A DNA stretch of 64,000 bases from Nitrosomonas aestuarii (GCF_003046585.1 NZ_QAAE01000007.1:124001-188000); one strand, 5' to 3'. Shown: positions 47,439 to 57,717, counted from the first letter of the stretch. The notes: generated by a model not told the origin, from the letters alone. A program made the numbers and translations.

Positions 47439-50400
47439 ATGACGCTTAAGACCATCTTTAACAAGCCAGTTGACCGCCCGATTGAAGGTGTCATTAAAGC
47501 TGACGATGAAGCCAGCCTTCGCCTCGAGATTGAAGAATACGTACTGACCAACGAAGTGGAGAAGCGGCTTGAATCTTTCCTGGATGCCTACAACAACTAC
47601 GAAGGAGCCAATGGTGTCTGGGTTTCCGGCTTCTTTGGGTCAGGCAAATCCCATCTGCTGAAAATGTTGGCGCTGTTACTTGAAAACCGCCAAATAGACG
47701 GAGCCTCGGCTCTTGACCTGTTCCTGCCCAAATGTGGTGATAACGAAATCCTGCGTGGTGATCTCAAGAGAGCGGTTTCTATCCCGTCGAAAAGCATCCT
47801 GTTCAACATTGACCAGAAAGCGGATGTGATCAGCAAAACCCAGATCGATGCACTCCTCGCTGTCTTCGTCAAAGTTTTCGATGAAATGTGTGGATACTAC
47901 GGCAAGCAGGGGCACCTCGCCCAGTTTGAGCGCGATCTCGACAATCGTGGCCACTATGAACAGTTTAAATCGGCGTATGAGTCTACAGCTGGCAAAACCT
48001 GGCAGAAAGGGCGCGAACAGGCGCTGCTCGAAGCAAAAAACATTGCCAAAGCCTATGCCCAGGCAACCGGTGGTGACGAAGCATCCGCCATGGGTATACT
48101 CGACAAATACCGCAATCAATACCGTGTCTCCATCGAAGATTTTGCCGAACAGATTCATGCATATATCGAGCGGCAATCCACCGATTTCCGTTTGAATTTC
48201 TTTGTCGATGAAGTGGGTCAGTACATCGCTGAAAACATCAAACTAATGACCAACCTCCAAACCATCGCCGAAAGTCTGGCCACCAAATGCCGGGGGCGCG
48301 CATGGATCATCGTAACCGCCCAGGAAGACATGGTATCGGTTGTTGGCGAGATGGGCAGACAGCAAGGCAACGATTTCTCAAAAATTCAGGCACGGTTTGC
48401 CAATCGCATGAAGCTGACCAGCGCCGACGTGGCTGAAGTTATCCAGAAACGTCTGCTCATGAAAACCGAAGAAGGCGCTCAATGGCTTTCAGACATTTAT
48501 CATGCACAGTTTAATAATTTTAAGACCCTGTTTGATTTTGCCGACGGCTCGCAAACCTACCGGAATTTTCAGGACCGGGAACATTTTATTCACAGTTACC
48601 CGTTCATTCCGTATCAGTTTGCACTGTTTCAATCGGCCATTCAAAATCTGTCGCAGCATAATGCTTTTGAGGGCAAACACAGCTCGGTGGGTGAACGCTC
48701 CATGCTTGGTGTATTTCAACAGGTGGCGATCCAGATCGGAGAGCACGACATTGGTCAGCTAGCAACTTTTGATCTGATGTTTGAAGGCATTCGCACTGCG
48801 CTGAAATCAAATATCCAGAGAGTCATCATCCAGGCAGAAAACCATCTTGATGGTCCCTTTGCAATCCAGCTGTTGAAGACGCTATTCCTGGTCAAATACG
48901 TCAAGGAATTCAAACCAACCGTCCGGAATCTTTGTATCCTGATGCTGAATGGTTTCAATCAGGAATTGCCCGCACTGAAAAAACAGATTGAAGAAGCCCT
49001 CAATCTTCTGGAACAGCAAACCTATGTGCAGCGCAATGGAGAACTCTATGAATACCTCACCGACGAAGAAAAAGACGTCGAACAGGAAATCAAGAATACT
49101 GAGATAGAATCATCAGATGTTGCCGCCGAGCTTGAAAATATTGTCTTCGACCACGTTATCAAGCATCGGAAGATTCGTTACGATGAGAACGGGCAGGATT
49201 ATCCGTTCTCCAGAAAACTCGATGACCGTTTGTACGGACGGGAGTATGAATTGGCCATCCATGTTGTCAGTCCCTTCCATGAGCACGCTGAAAACGAGCA
49301 GATGCTGCGCACAAATTCGACCTACAAAGCTGATGAATTATTTGTAATTCTACCTGCTGACGAACGATTGATGCGCGACCTGTTAATGTACAAGCGGACC
49401 GAGAAATACATTCGACAGAACATCTCGATGACACAACAGGAAGCGGTGAAACGCATTCTGTCAGATAAAGGCTCTCAGAACCGGGAGCGGTATGACGAAC
49501 TACAGCAGCGTGTCCAGAATCTGATGGGCAAGGCCAGGTTATTCGTAGCAGGAACCGACTTCGAAATCGGCTCGGGAGATGCACAGAATAGAGCGGTACA
49601 CGGATTTCACGATCTCATCTCGCGCGCTTATCCTAATCTTCGCATGCTGCGTGGCATCACCTATACCGAAAATGATATCGCCCAGCGCCTTCAACAATCA
49701 CAGCAAGGATTATTTGGCAACGACGCCACCACACTGGCCGAGTCCGAGCAGGAGCTGTTGGCGTTCATTCAGAGCAATAACCGGGGTGGCGTGCGTACTA
49801 CGCTGAAGAATTTGCTGGAAAAATTCGAACGCAAACCCTATGGATGGTATTACGCCGCCGTGCTTTGCACGTTGGCCAACCTGTGTGCCCGAGGAAAAAT
49901 CGAAGTTCGTGTTGATGGAAACTTGCTGGAAGAAAATGAACTGGAACGGATGCTGCGCAACACGCATGGCCACGGCAATGTGGTGCTGGAACCCCAGGTA
50001 GAATTTACCGCATCGCAGGTTCGCTTCCTCAAAGAATTTTACGAGGATTTCTTCGACGCTCCCCCCAGTGCTGGTGAAGCCAAAGCACTCTGCAAGGAAA
50101 CCGGCGTTGCGTTTCAGGAACTGACACACCAACTCACGTTGCTGGTTGCTCAGGCATCTCAATATCCCTTCCTGAATGCGCTGACACCGGCAATCAAGAA
50201 ACTGAAGGAATTTTCAGGCAAGCCTTACACCTGGTATATGACCGAGCTTGGTAACCAGGAAGATGAACTGCTTAAAATCAAGGAAAGCGTTATAGACCCT
50301 GTCCGCAAGTTTATGAGTGGTCCGCAAAAAGATATTTATGCCCAAGCCAGGGATTTCATGCGCATCCAGGAACCCAATTTCTCGTATGTCAATGATGAAG

Positions 50401-50978
50401 CAGTTAACAAAGTAAAACATGCACTTGAAGATCCCACTTGTTACAAGGGTAACCGTATCCAGCAATTAAAAACTGACTTTGATGCGTTGAAAAAGGAAGT
50501 GGATGACAAGGTTAAAAGTGTTCGCGAGTCGGCGGAAAATACCCTGGAAGCCATGAAGTCACGAATGCAAAGCATGGATGAATACAAAAAATTGCCTGAT
50601 GAAAGAACCGCCGAACTTTTAAAGCCCTATCAGGATTTAATGGATCATAATCATCGTCAAATCCTGATCGCGGTAATCAATGATCATATGAGTATCTTCG
50701 AGGATCAGGGTTATAGGATACTTTTGACGAGAATGGTGGAGCTGGCAACACCCAAACCTATTGTTGATTATAAAAATATTGATCAACCGGGTAACGGCCA
50801 TAAAGAAAATGCGCAAGTGAATGAAGCACCTCCTCCTGAATATATTTCAGTCAGGAAAATCAATGTTGCTTTCAGCAAAGCCTGGCTGAATGACGAGGTC
50901 GATGTCGAACGTTACCTGGAGACCATGCGCGAAGCGCTGCTGGAAGAGATTCGGAAAGGTAAAAGGGTTCAGGTCTAA
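47439..50978 (+). CDS. brxC: BREX system P-loop ATPase BrxC
   Basis: A 1179-residue ATPase essential for BREX. The start beginning MTLKTIFNKPVDRPIEGVIK was chosen because AAGGAG precedes it by five bases; the adjacent ATG at 47436 would add one Met, and the longer frame from 47346 runs into brxB. Walker A is GFFGSGKSHLLKML near residue 60. The middle part has the large helical DUF6079-like body. A coiled-coil segment is predicted near the end (VDDKVKSVRESAENTLEAMK). The stop overlaps the pglX start (TAATG), so the two are coupled. BrxC probably acts with PglX and PglZ in the BREX complex. Confidence 0.9.
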   Translation: MTLKTIFNKPVDRPIEGVIKADDEASLRLEIEEYVLTNEVEKRLESFLDAYNNYEGANGVWVSGFFGSGKSHLLKMLALLLENRQIDGASALDLFLPKCGDNEILRGDLKRAVSIPSKSILFNIDQKADVISKTQIDALLAVFVKVFDEMCGYYGKQGHLAQFERDLDNRGHYEQFKSAYESTAGKTWQKGREQALLEAKNIAKAYAQATGGDEASAMGILDKYRNQYRVSIEDFAEQIHAYIERQSTDFRLNFFVDEVGQYIAENIKLMTNLQTIAESLATKCRGRAWIIVTAQEDMVSVVGEMGRQQGNDFSKIQARFANRMKLTSADVAEVIQKRLLMKTEEGAQWLSDIYHAQFNNFKTLFDFADGSQTYRNFQDREHFIHSYPFIPYQFALFQSAIQNLSQHNAFEGKHSSVGERSMLGVFQQVAIQIGEHDIGQLATFDLMFEGIRTALKSNIQRVIIQAENHLDGPFAIQLLKTLFLVKYVKEFKPTVRNLCILMLNGFNQELPALKKQIEEALNLLEQQTYVQRNGELYEYLTDEEKDVEQEIKNTEIESSDVAAELENIVFDHVIKHRKIRYDENGQDYPFSRKLDDRLYGREYELAIHVVSPFHEHAENEQMLRTNSTYKADELFVILPADERLMRDLLMYKRTEKYIRQNISMTQQEAVKRILSDKGSQNRERYDELQQRVQNLMGKARLFVAGTDFEIGSGDAQNRAVHGFHDLISRAYPNLRMLRGITYTENDIAQRLQQSQQGLFGNDATTLAESEQELLAFIQSNNRGGVRTTLKNLLEKFERKPYGWYYAAVLCTLANLCARGKIEVRVDGNLLEENELERMLRNTHGHGNVVLEPQVEFTASQVRFLKEFYEDFFDAPPSAGEAKALCKETGVAFQELTHQLTLLVAQASQYPFLNALTPAIKKLKEFSGKPYTWYMTELGNQEDELLKIKESVIDPVRKFMSGPQKDIYAQARDFMRIQEPNFSYVNDEAVNKVKHALEDPTCYKGNRIQQLKTDFDALKKEVDDKVKSVRESAENTLEAMKSRMQSMDEYKKLPDERTAELLKPYQDLMDHNHRQILIAVINDHMSIFEDQGYRILLTRMVELATPKPIVDYKNIDQPGNGHKENAQVNEAPPPEYISVRKINVAFSKAWLNDEVDVERYLETMREALLEEIRKGKRVQV

Positions 50979-53900
50979 TGGAAACCGCTAAACTGAAAAA
51001 ATTCGCCCAGTTTGCCCGGCGTAGTCTGCTGGAGCAGGTCTCGGCCAAGCTGGAACTGGTGCTGGTCGAGAGCAGTGCTGCCCGGCGTGAAAGCGTTGAG
51101 GCAATCAGGAAGCTCGAAGAGGCCATCAAGAATCACGGCAAGGAACAAGTCATCGAACGAGTGGCGTACATCTGGTTCAACCGCTTTTGTGCGTTGCGCT
51201 TCATGGACGTAAACCGCCACACACGCATCGGTGTAGTCTCACCCGCCGAGGGGCAGTTTCAGCCCGAAATTCTGATGGATGCCAAAATGGGGCATATTGA
51301 CGAAGAGATGGTTGGTGACAAGATCCGGCAACAAATCTTTGCCCTGCTCGACGGCAAAGCGCCCAGCCGCGACTCGCAAGGCGAAGCCTACCGCTTGTTA
51401 GTGGTGGCCGCCTGCAACTATTGGCACAAGGCGATGCCGTTTCTGTTCGAACGCATCGATGACTACACCGAACTGCTGATGCCCGACGACCTGCTCTCGG
51501 GTAATTCCATCCTGGCCTACACACGCGAAGCGATGACGCCGGATGTTTGTCAAGATGTTGAAGTAATCGGCTGGCTCTACCAGTTTTACATTTCAGAGAA
51601 AAAAGACGAGGTGTTCGACGGCCTGAAGAAAAACAAGAAAATCACGCCCGAAAACATCCCGGCCGCCACCCAGTTGTTTACCCCACACTGGATTGTGCGT
51701 TACCTGGTGGAAAACTCCCTCGGCCGTCTGTGGCTGCTCAATCGCCCACAATCAAAGTTAGCTGAGCAGATGGATTATTACATCAAACCCGAGCAACCTG
51801 AGACAGATTTCCTGCGCATCAACAAACCGGAAGAGATCAAGATTTGCGACCCGGCCTGCGGTTCTGGTCACATGCTCACCTATGCCTTCGACCTGCTCTA
51901 TGCCATCTATGAGGAGGAGGGCTATGAGCCCGCCGAGATCCCTTCGATGATCCTCACCCACAACCTCTACGGTATCGAGATCGACGAGCGTGCCGGTGAA
52001 CTGGCTGCCTTCGCACTGACCATGAAGGCCCGGGCAAAGCAACGTCGCTTCTTCACCAAGGGCGTCAAACCGAACATCTGCGTACTGGAAAATATCCAGT
52101 TCGATGAAGGTGAAATTGAAGAGTACATGGACTTTATCGGGCGCGACCTGTTCACTGTGCCACTGCAAACCACCCTGAGCCAGTTCGAAGAAGCCGACAA
52201 CTTTGGCTCGCTGATCCGCCCTGATGTCATCGACGTGGACAATATGTTTAAGATTCTGGAATCGAAAAACGTTTCAGGCCACCTGTTCTTAAGCCTGACC
52301 CACCAGAAGGTGCTGCAAGCTCTGCGGCAGGCTGATTACTTGAGCCCGAATTACCATGTGGTGATTGCCAATCCGCCGTATATGGGTGCTAGTAATGCGA
52401 ATAATCGCCTGAAATCCTGGCTTTCAAGTAACTATCAGGAAGAAAAAAACGACTTATTCGCTGCATTTATTGATCGAAACCTTTCGCTTTCTCTGGCCAA
52501 GGGTTCCGTCGCAATGATTACCATGCAAAATTGGATGTTCATTTCCAGATATGAAGGCTTCAGGTCGAAACTTCTTTCTCGGGGAACAGTTCTGTCCATG
52601 GCACATCTTGGAGAACGTGCTTTCGATTCGATTGGCGGGGAAGTTGTGTCGACCACGGCATTTGTGATTTCGATGCAACCGAACCAAGATTTTCCTGGGA
52701 TTTATGTACGGCTAACTGAAGGCAGATCAGAAAAGGAAAAGTCAGAACTTTTAACAAATGCAGCAAACAATCCAGCGTGTGGTTATATGTTTAAAACAAG
52801 GATTGTTGATTTTCATAAAATACCTGGAGACCCTTTAGCTTACTGGGTACCTAATTCCTTAAGAGATATTTTTGCAAGTCACCCATCATTTGACAGCGTA
52901 CTTGAGGCCCGTGAGGGTTTGACCACAGGAAAAAATGACGATTACGTCAGGTTTTCATTTGAGGTCTCTACCTCCAAAGTGTACCGACATGCTGCAGATC
53001 GCCAGGAAGCGGTTGAATCTCAGTGCAAGTGGTTCTCGTATAACAAGGGGGGCGAGAAAAGGAAATGGTATGGGAATGATGACTTCATCCTGTACTGGGA
53101 AAATGATGGCGAGATGTTACAAACCCGAAAACACCCTTCAGGTGATCGCATCTGGGCTCATAACTTTAATCTCGACTTTATATTTCGGCCTTCAATTTCG
53201 TGGTCCGACATAACAACAAAAGGGTTATCCGCGAGACTTTTCCCAGAAGGATATCTATTTGATGCAACTGGTCTGAGCGCATTTAATCGGAAAGCCGATG
53301 ATTGGAGGCCCTATGTGGCAGCCATTTGCAACTCAAAAGTAGGCACATTTGTTTCCACGCTTTTAAATCCTACATTACATTTCAAGTCTGGTGATTTTTC
53401 CGAAATGCCACTCGTGCATATGGAGCGTGATCTTGTTGAGAAGCAAGTGGGCATTGCTATAAAGCTAAGCACAACAGATTGGCACTTTTATGAAACCTCT
53501 TGGGATTTTACCAGCCTGCCACTTCTGAGTCCTGACTACCTTCAGCCAAGCCTGATGGCTACCTACCAGAAGCTCCGCGCCCACTGGCGGGAGATGACGC
53601 TGGAGATGCAGCGGTTGGAGCAAGAAAACAACCGCATCTTTATCGAGGCCTACGGTCTGCAGGATGAACTGACGCCCGAGGTGCTGCTCAACGAAATTAC
53701 CCTGACCTGTAATCCTCACTACCGCTACGGAAACGACAAGAGCGAGGAAGAGCTGGAGGCGCTGCTGCTGGCCGATACCATGCGCGAGCTGGTCTCCTAC
53801 GCCGTGGGCTGCATGTTCGGCCGCTATGCGCTGGACAAACCGGGGCTGATCCTGGCCAACCAGGGCGAGACCATCGAGGATTATCTTGAGCGGGTTCCGG

Positions 53901-54523
53901 AGCCAAGTTTTCCGGCCGATGGCGACAACGCCATCCCCATGCTCGATGGCGACTGGTTCACCGACGATATCGCTGAGCGTTTTCGTAAGTTTCTGCGTGT
54001 AGCCTTTGGCGATGAACACTACGAGGAAAACCTCCGGTTCATTGAGGCGGCGCTGGGCAAGAATGGCAAGGCCCGTGGCATCCGTGATTACTTCCTCAAG
54101 GATTTCTACAGCGACCATGTGAAGCGCTACAAGAAGCGCCCCATCTACTGGCTGTTCTCCAGCTCCAAGGGCAGCTTTAACGCACTGATCTACATGCACC
54201 GTTACCGCCCGGATACGGTCAGCGTGGTGCTCAACGACTACCTGCGCGAGTTCCGCACCAAGCTCACTGCCCATAAAAATCATCTGGAGGCCGTCAGCAT
54301 CAGCGCCAGCAGCAGCCCAGCCGAGAAGACCAAAGCCTTGAAGGAGATCGAGAAGATCTCCAAGATGATTGCCGAGATGGACGAGTACGAACGCGAAGTG
54401 CTTTACCCGCTGGCCACCGAACAGGTAACAATCGACCTCGACGATGGCGTGAAGGTCAACTACCCCAAATTTGGTGCGTCTTTGAAGAAGATTCCGGGTT
54501 TGGATGCAAAAAATGAGGAGTAA
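50978..54523 (+). CDS. pglX: BREX-1 adenine-specific DNA methyltransferase PglX
   Basis: An 1181-residue m6A methyltransferase that marks host DNA at the BREX recognition site. SAM motif I CDPACGSGHMLTYAFDLLY lies near residue 290, and the catalytic NPPYMG near 465. The N-terminal part (LYQFYISEKKDEVFDGLKKN) and the C-terminal helical part are conserved and GC-rich. The central part from about 52390 to 53510 is visibly AT-richer; it encodes the target recognition region and looks like an exchanged segment. Length is normal for the family, with no frameshift. The start overlaps the brxC stop. Confidence 0.92.
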   Translation: METAKLKKFAQFARRSLLEQVSAKLELVLVESSAARRESVEAIRKLEEAIKNHGKEQVIERVAYIWFNRFCALRFMDVNRHTRIGVVSPAEGQFQPEILMDAKMGHIDEEMVGDKIRQQIFALLDGKAPSRDSQGEAYRLLVVAACNYWHKAMPFLFERIDDYTELLMPDDLLSGNSILAYTREAMTPDVCQDVEVIGWLYQFYISEKKDEVFDGLKKNKKITPENIPAATQLFTPHWIVRYLVENSLGRLWLLNRPQSKLAEQMDYYIKPEQPETDFLRINKPEEIKICDPACGSGHMLTYAFDLLYAIYEEEGYEPAEIPSMILTHNLYGIEIDERAGELAAFALTMKARAKQRRFFTKGVKPNICVLENIQFDEGEIEEYMDFIGRDLFTVPLQTTLSQFEEADNFGSLIRPDVIDVDNMFKILESKNVSGHLFLSLTHQKVLQALRQADYLSPNYHVVIANPPYMGASNANNRLKSWLSSNYQEEKNDLFAAFIDRNLSLSLAKGSVAMITMQNWMFISRYEGFRSKLLSRGTVLSMAHLGERAFDSIGGEVVSTTAFVISMQPNQDFPGIYVRLTEGRSEKEKSELLTNAANNPACGYMFKTRIVDFHKIPGDPLAYWVPNSLRDIFASHPSFDSVLEAREGLTTGKNDDYVRFSFEVSTSKVYRHAADRQEAVESQCKWFSYNKGGEKRKWYGNDDFILYWENDGEMLQTRKHPSGDRIWAHNFNLDFIFRPSISWSDITTKGLSARLFPEGYLFDATGLSAFNRKADDWRPYVAAICNSKVGTFVSTLLNPTLHFKSGDFSEMPLVHMERDLVEKQVGIAIKLSTTDWHFYETSWDFTSLPLLSPDYLQPSLMATYQKLRAHWREMTLEMQRLEQENNRIFIEAYGLQDELTPEVLLNEITLTCNPHYRYGNDKSEEELEALLLADTMRELVSYAVGCMFGRYALDKPGLILANQGETIEDYLERVPEPSFPADGDNAIPMLDGDWFTDDIAERFRKFLRVAFGDEHYEENLRFIEAALGKNGKARGIRDYFLKDFYSDHVKRYKKRPIYWLFSSSKGSFNALIYMHRYRPDTVSVVLNDYLREFRTKLTAHKNHLEAVSISASSSPAEKTKALKEIEKISKMIAEMDEYEREVLYPLATEQVTIDLDDGVKVNYPKFGASLKKIPGLDAKNEE

Positions 54524-54531
54524 GTAAACCT

Positions 54532-55632
54532 ATGAATGACCATAAAACCGATATGAGTGAAGAAGTTGAAGGGCTTGATGTGGATGAAGACGCATCCTTT
54601 GGAGACTATCCGATTGATACTGTACTTATTCGCAATGAGAATAGGACAGTTCATGATGTGCTGCGAAGAATAGAAAAAGGCACATTTATCATGGACCCAG
54701 ATTTTCAGCGGGACTTTATCTGGGAAGAAAATAAGCAGAGTAAATTGATAGAATCAGTCCTGATGAGAATTCCCTTGCCAGTATTTTACCTGGCGGAAAA
54801 TCCTCAGGGACAGATGATAGTCGTTGATGGTCTGCAGCGGCTTTCAACTTTCCAGCGTTTTGTTAATAATGAGTTGCGCCTCAAACTCAAACACCAACCA
54901 GAACTTGATAATAAGCGATTTAGCGAACTTTCACCGAAACTTCAAAATCGTCTTGAAGACTGTAATTTAATCCTTTATGTCATTGACGCAAAAGTTCCAG
55001 CACAAGCCCTGCTGGATATTTTTGAGCGTGTAAATAGTGGCCTGGCTCTTACACGTCAGCAGATGAGAAATTGTCTATTTACTGGTCAAGCGACCAGATT
55101 CCTGAAAGTAGAGGCAAACACACTCCTGTTTAAACAGGCAACTGGTGGAAGCCTGAATCCTCAAACGATGAGAGATAGAGAACTAATCAATCGATTTTGT
55201 GCATTTCAGATATTAGGTATCGATAAATATAAAGGCGACATGGATGATTATCTTGCCAAAGCCCTTGAGAACATGAACAAAATGGAGGTGGATGAGCTTG
55301 AAAAACTTTCTGCCATGTTTAGGACAAGTCTAAGTAATAACATCAAACTTTTTGGTAATCACGCATTTAGAAAACATGTGCGTGGACAAGATAATCGCAG
55401 TGTAATAAATGCATCTCTCTGGGATGTGATGTCAACCGGATTATCCCATTATCCTGAACATCTGGTTGAAGCGCGTCTTGAAAAACTAAAAACCACTTTT
55501 TATGAGCTATTTAGTACATATGGCTTTAATGATTCGATTACCTTGGGAACAAATCAGGTCACTCGTGTCAAATATCGTTTCTTGAAAACTAAAGAAATTT
55601 TAAAGGAGGTATTTGGTGATTACGCAAATTGA
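54532..55632 (+). CDS. DUF262 (ParB/GmrS-like) protein inserted in the BREX operon
   Basis: A 366-residue protein. The DUF262 domain shows DPDFQRDFIWEENKQSKLIE (residues 55-74), PLPVFYLAENPQGQMIVVDG and the DGLQR signature (D99-R103, usually DGQQR), the nucleotide-binding/hydrolysis motif of GmrSD-type enzymes. The DUF1524 HNH nuclease half of full GmrSD proteins is absent. BREX-1 operons do not require this gene, so with the next two genes it forms an inserted cassette. The codons are AT-richer than those of the end of pglX. It starts eight bases after pglX and its end overlaps the following ATPase gene by 17 bases. Confidence 0.82.
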   Translation: MNDHKTDMSEEVEGLDVDEDASFGDYPIDTVLIRNENRTVHDVLRRIEKGTFIMDPDFQRDFIWEENKQSKLIESVLMRIPLPVFYLAENPQGQMIVVDGLQRLSTFQRFVNNELRLKLKHQPELDNKRFSELSPKLQNRLEDCNLILYVIDAKVPAQALLDIFERVNSGLALTRQQMRNCLFTGQATRFLKVEANTLLFKQATGGSLNPQTMRDRELINRFCAFQILGIDKYKGDMDDYLAKALENMNKMEVDELEKLSAMFRTSLSNNIKLFGNHAFRKHVRGQDNRSVINASLWDVMSTGLSHYPEHLVEARLEKLKTTFYELFSTYGFNDSITLGTNQVTRVKYRFLKTKEILKEVFGDYAN

Positions 55633-56755
55633 TCTCCGTTATTTCAAGTGTTTCGAACTTCTAAAGCTTCCTCTTACTAACCTGACGTTATTGTCCGGAT
55701 CGAATGCCTCTGGTAAATCTTCAATTCTTCAGGCATTGGTATTGTTACATCAAACTATTAGAGAACACGAATGGTCTACGCGACTGATGTTAAATGGTGA
55801 TACCCTGAAATTGGGAACTGTTTTAGATGTAATTGATAAAGTCCATGGTCGGCATGAATTAGAGATTGCTCTTACAACTGATGAACATCATTACCACTGG
55901 GGATTCTCGGGTGAACGCACAGAGATGTCTCTCGCTATCGATCGTGTGGAAATAGATGGAGTAGTCAGCAATACTCCAGAGAAATTGCGGTATTTACTGC
56001 CCCATGATCAAGATTCTAACTCTAACGAGATAATTCGTTGCTTGCAAACACTTACCTACATTACTGCTGAGCGCATTGGACCTCGGGAATTCTATTCTCT
56101 TGAAGATAAGCAGAATACCTTAGTAGTTGGTTCTGCAGGTGAGCATGCTATTAGCTTGCTGCATTTAGGTAGGGATGAACTCGTCATAGAGGAACTGAGG
56201 TTGTCAGGCGCACCACCAACACGTTTGCGCCAAGTTGAAGCCAGAATGCAGGAATTTTTTCCAGGTTGTGGTCTGATTGTCGAACAGATTCCTCGAATGA
56301 ATGCAGTTACACTTGGGCTTAGGACATCAGAAGATACTGATTTTCATCGCCCTGTTCATGTCGGTTTTGGATTGACACAGGTTTTGCCTATTGTCATTGC
56401 TGCACTTTCGACAGCAAAAGGAAACTTGCTTTTAATTGAAAATCCTGAAGTACATCTCCATCCTGCCGGGCAAGCACTAATGGGAGAATTTTTGGCTCAT
56501 GTAGCCCAAGCAGGAATACAAATAATAATTGAAACTCATAGCGATCATGTTCTTAACGGTATTCGTCGCGCGGTACGAGCCCAAAGACTTATACCAGAAC
56601 AAGTTACCTTGCATTTCTTCAGACCAAGAAGTGAAAACGAAGCCCAAGTAATGACTCCACAGCTTGATTCTTCAGGACATATTGATGTGTGGCCTGAAGG
56701 TTTCTTTGATCAGTTTGACAAAGATTTGAATCACTTTGCAGGATGGGAGAGTTGA
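55616..56755 (+). CDS. AAA15-type ATPase with DUF3696 C-terminus
   Basis: A 379-residue ABC/OLD-like ATPase. The GTG start was chosen because AAGGAGG (55603-55609) is six bases before it. Walker A is GSNASGKSS (28-36), the signature-like part near VGFGLTQVLPIVIAAL, Walker B LLLIENPEVHLHP and the H-loop IIETHSDHVLNGIRRAV. The DUF3696 end is IDVWPEGFFDQFDKDLNHFA. Such ATPases often act as sensors in two- or three-gene defence systems (PARIS, Septu and similar), with an effector beside them. Here the neighbours are a DUF262 protein and an unknown, a combination I cannot map to a named system. Confidence 0.85.
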   Translation: MITQIDLRYFKCFELLKLPLTNLTLLSGSNASGKSSILQALVLLHQTIREHEWSTRLMLNGDTLKLGTVLDVIDKVHGRHELEIALTTDEHHYHWGFSGERTEMSLAIDRVEIDGVVSNTPEKLRYLLPHDQDSNSNEIIRCLQTLTYITAERIGPREFYSLEDKQNTLVVGSAGEHAISLLHLGRDELVIEELRLSGAPPTRLRQVEARMQEFFPGCGLIVEQIPRMNAVTLGLRTSEDTDFHRPVHVGFGLTQVLPIVIAALSTAKGNLLLIENPEVHLHPAGQALMGEFLAHVAQAGIQIIIETHSDHVLNGIRRAVRAQRLIPEQVTLHFFRPRSENEAQVMTPQLDSSGHIDVWPEGFFDQFDKDLNHFAGWES

Positions 56756-56760
56756 ACGAT

Positions 56761-57714
56761 ATGGAATTGATGATAAATGAACTCTCTTGCAATGGACAAT
56801 TTCCTGATTTTAAGGCATTCAGCGAAGCGATTGATCGGTTGATGCTTATGAGAAGTATATGCCGAAAATTTGGTCGAGAATTATACTGCCATCGGAACTT
56901 GACTCATGTTCAGGTAACCAGGGAATTAAACATGCACCAAGTTGTTCAGTGTTTTGATGTGGATAAAAGAAGGGCACTGATGCAATGGTTCACAAGGCAA
57001 GGTCCATTTTGGGAAGATATACGCGAGCATGACTCGGATGATTATATAGAATGCCAAGATGAAATCGTCACTGATACTGCAATTGGTGAAGTGGCCTTTC
57101 GCTGTTTTAAAGGTAATGATTCTCAAGTTGTAAGTTTGACACCATCAAATTGGGAATACTCGCCTCTACAAATTTACTGGAAACGTACGAGCGAAGAAAG
57201 CCTGGAAATAGATGTGCTTAATCATTTCGACACTGGATCACTAGAGAAAAATCTACGTTCTTCAACTGGACTAATTGAATCATGGAGTCAACTGACATCT
57301 ATATGTAAAAGCCGATTCGTTGCAATCACATTTTCAACAGACGCCTTTGATCCGTTATTTGGTTATCCATTTTCACATGGAGTAGCACAACGCATAATAG
57401 AGCGGTTAGAAGTGCTTGAAAAATTAATAAACTTTGTTGATCCATTAGGCAATAGAACACCAGAGGGTCATAGACTTTATCAGGAACATTTTACAGGCGA
57501 CAAAGCTTGGTTTTCAGACTCGTCAGATAAAGAAAAACGAGATTTTGAAAAAGAGTTGACTTTTAAACACCCTGGGAAAGATGGAAGTTCACTTTTCTGC
57601 ACTATGCACGGCAAGATTAAAACCCCACAAATCCGCATCCATTTCACCCTACCTAGTCAGACAGATCCAGAGCTATATGTTGTTTACATCGGTCCCAAAA
57701 TAACAAAGCGATAG
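56761..57714 (+). CDS. Uncharacterised third protein of the DUF262-ATPase cassette
   Basis: A protein of about 317 residues that I do not recognise. It starts at the ATG at 56761, with GGAG 11 bases upstream; an ATG at 56743 would add six residues and overlap the ATPase gene. It is soluble and mixed alpha/beta. The C-terminus has LFCTMHGKIKTPQIRIHF then YVVYIGPKITKR, a strand-rich ending. Asp/Glu/Lys combinations exist, but no standard nuclease motif is clear. By position it is the candidate effector or specificity partner of the ATPase. The gene ends three bases before pglZ and shares the AT-rich composition of its two upstream partners. Confidence 0.7.
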   Translation: MELMINELSCNGQFPDFKAFSEAIDRLMLMRSICRKFGRELYCHRNLTHVQVTRELNMHQVVQCFDVDKRRALMQWFTRQGPFWEDIREHDSDDYIECQDEIVTDTAIGEVAFRCFKGNDSQVVSLTPSNWEYSPLQIYWKRTSEESLEIDVLNHFDTGSLEKNLRSSTGLIESWSQLTSICKSRFVAITFSTDAFDPLFGYPFSHGVAQRIIERLEVLEKLINFVDPLGNRTPEGHRLYQEHFTGDKAWFSDSSDKEKRDFEKELTFKHPGKDGSSLFCTMHGKIKTPQIRIHFTLPSQTDPELYVVYIGPKITKR

Positions 57715-57717
57715 TTT

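Noticed and set aside
53465..54283. Minus-strand open frame opposite pglX
   Set aside because: Antisense shadow of the GC-rich 3' part of pglX without a recognisable product.
54532..57714. PARIS or GmrSD defence system
   Set aside because: The ATPase could fit PARIS, but no DUF4435 partner is visible. The DUF262 protein lacks the HNH half of GmrSD.
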